From Bacteroidota bacterium (GTDB lineage Bacteria; Bacteroidota; Bacteroidia; Flavobacteriales; Flavobacteriaceae): a DNA stretch of 64,000 bases. A program made the translations under genes and the position numbers. This document shows positions 62,808 to 64,000 of the stretch, piece by piece. The notes under the pieces were generated by a model. The model did no database searches. It was not told the origin of the DNA and saw only the letters and a list, made by a program, of their open reading frames with translations. Numbering within the stretch: the first letter of the stretch is position 1; each line of letters begins with the position of its first letter. Location: the NCBI GenBank assembly GCA_027620655.1, contig JAQCDS010000002.1, positions 1 through 64,000 on the forward strand. The letters are read 5' to 3'.

Positions 62808-63436
62808 TGAAAGTAGCAGTTTTAGACATCAACGGAAAAGACACAGGTAGAAAGGCAGACCTTTCTAACGAAGTGTTTGCTATAGAGCCCAACAATCATG
62901 CGGTATATCTGGACGTTAAGCAATATCTTGCTAATCAACGTCTGGGAACACACAAAGCTAAAGAACGCGGTGAAATTGTTGGAAGTACAAGAAAGATAAA
63001 GAAACAAAAAGGAACTGGTACTGCCAGAGCAGGTAGCATCAAGTCTGGAGTTTTTAAAGGTGGTGGACGTATTTTTGGTCCAAGACCAAGAAACTATGGT
63101 TTCAAGTTAAATAAAAACGTTAAGCGTTTAGCTAGAAAATCGGCATTAACGATTAAAGCCAACGAAAAAGCCATTACCGTTTTGGAAGACTTCAATTTTG
63201 AAGCACCAAAAACAAAAGCATTTACAGCAGTTTTAAAAGCCCTTAACCTCGATAGCAAAAAGTCTTTGTTTGTCTTGGGAGCGCCAAATAATAATGTATA
63301 TTTGTCGTCGCGCAATTTTAAAGGCTCTGAAGTTGTAACTAGCTCAGAATTAAGCACTTATAAAATTCTAAATGCCAATCAAGTTGTGCTTTTAGAAAGT
63401 GCAATTGAAGGAATTGAATCGAATTTAAGTAAATAA
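62807..63436 (+). CDS. rplD: 50S ribosomal protein L4
   Basis: [39 protein letters not shown]. Confidence 0.98.
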   Translation: MKVAVLDINGKDTGRKADLSNEVFAIEPNNHAVYLDVKQYLANQRLGTHKAKERGEIVGSTRKIKKQKGTGTARAGSIKSGVFKGGGRIFGPRPRNYGFKLNKNVKRLARKSALTIKANEKAITVLEDFNFEAPKTKAFTAVLKALNLDSKKSLFVLGAPNNNVYLSSRNFKGSEVVTSSELSTYKILNANQVVLLESAIEGIESNLSK

Positions 63437-63443
63437 GAACACC

Positions 63444-63734
63444 ATGAGTATCTTAATTAAACCCATCATCACAGAAAAAGCGACACTAGACAGTGAGTTA
63501 AGAAACTGTTTTAGCTTTTTGGTGAATACAAAGGCGAACAAGGTAGAAATCAAAAAAGCAGTAGAAGCTGCTTACGGTGTTTCAGTAGCCAAAGTTCGAA
63601 CAATAAATGTCCGTCCAGATCGAAAAACCAAATACACAAAAACGGGGATTCAACATGGTAAAACAAATGCCACAAAAAAGGCAATTGTACAACTGGAGGA
63701 AGGTGAAATAATTGATTTATACGCTAATATCTAA
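63444..63734 (+). CDS. rplW: 50S ribosomal protein L23
   Basis: ILIKPIITEKATLDSE, KANKVEIKKAVEAAYGVSVAKVRTI. Confidence 0.97.
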   Translation: MSILIKPIITEKATLDSELRNCFSFLVNTKANKVEIKKAVEAAYGVSVAKVRTINVRPDRKTKYTKTGIQHGKTNATKKAIVQLEEGEIIDLYANI

Positions 63735-63740
63735 TTAGAA

Positions 63741-64000
63741 ATGTCAGTAAGAAAATTAAAACCGATTACACCGGGCCAGCGATTTAGAGTAGTTAATGGA
63801 TTTGACGCCATTACTACTGACAAGCCGGAAAAAAGCCTTTTGGCTCCGAAAAAACGCTCAGGTGGTAGAAACAGTCAAGGAAAAATGACCATGCGCTACA
63901 AAGGTGGTGGTCATAAGAAAAGGTACCGTATCATTGACTTCAAAAGAAACAAAACTGGAATTCCAGCTGAAGTAAAGTCTATTGAATACGATCCAAACAG
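63741..64000 (+). CDS. rplB: 50S ribosomal protein L2 (partial, runs off window)
   Basis: [70 protein letters not shown]. Confidence 0.97.
   Translation, partial: MSVRKLKPITPGQRFRVVNGFDAITTDKPEKSLLAPKKRSGGRNSQGKMTMRYKGGGHKKRYRIIDFKRNKTGIPAEVKSIEYDPN

Noticed and set aside
1-64000. CRISPR arrays, IS elements, rRNA, known defence systems
   Set aside because: No regularly spaced repeats, transposase motifs, rRNA sequence or recognisable nuclease/methylase defence genes were seen on reading

Overview
The window is 64 kb of compact, AT-rich chromosome from a member of the Bacteroidetes, almost certainly a marine-type Flavobacteriaceae. This rests on TAnnTTTG promoters, a T9SS sorting domain, SusC/SusD, GSCFA, gliding-lineage housekeeping genes and the lack of Shine-Dalgarno sites. 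Positions 1 to about 1.7 kb look like the right-hand end of an integrated accessory element: small ORFans, a small-terminase-like ORF and a tandem repeat, abutting a tRNA-Leu(CAA). The rest is mostly housekeeping: prs, rplY, pth, ribF, serS, rsmA, mgtE, lysC, fbp, era, der, alaS, ilvE, gcvP, purE/purK, adk, obgE, mpl, radC, rarA and rlmB. It then carries an S8 peptidase, a SusD/SusC locus, an Omp85 protein and the str/S10 ribosomal operon (rpsL-rpsG-fusA-rpsJ-rplC-rplD-rplW-rplB). No CRISPR array, rRNA, transposase or recognised defence system was found. The observations most worth a second look are: (1) an unlisted 47-aa mini-ORF at 56574..56717 that is a clean copy of the SusC N-terminus (signal peptide plus first strand of the carboxypeptidase-regulatory-like domain), stops abruptly and is followed by its own terminator; (2) a 172-nt, strongly foldable leader between rpsJ and rplC, a candidate cis-regulatory ribosomal-protein RNA; (3) a fused acyltransferase/GNAT protein resembling bifunctional OlsF; (4) a SusCD-lipoprotein locus next to a secreted protease and without CAZymes; and (5) the tRNA-Leu-adjacent element end. 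All calls come from reading the sequence; no database search was run.
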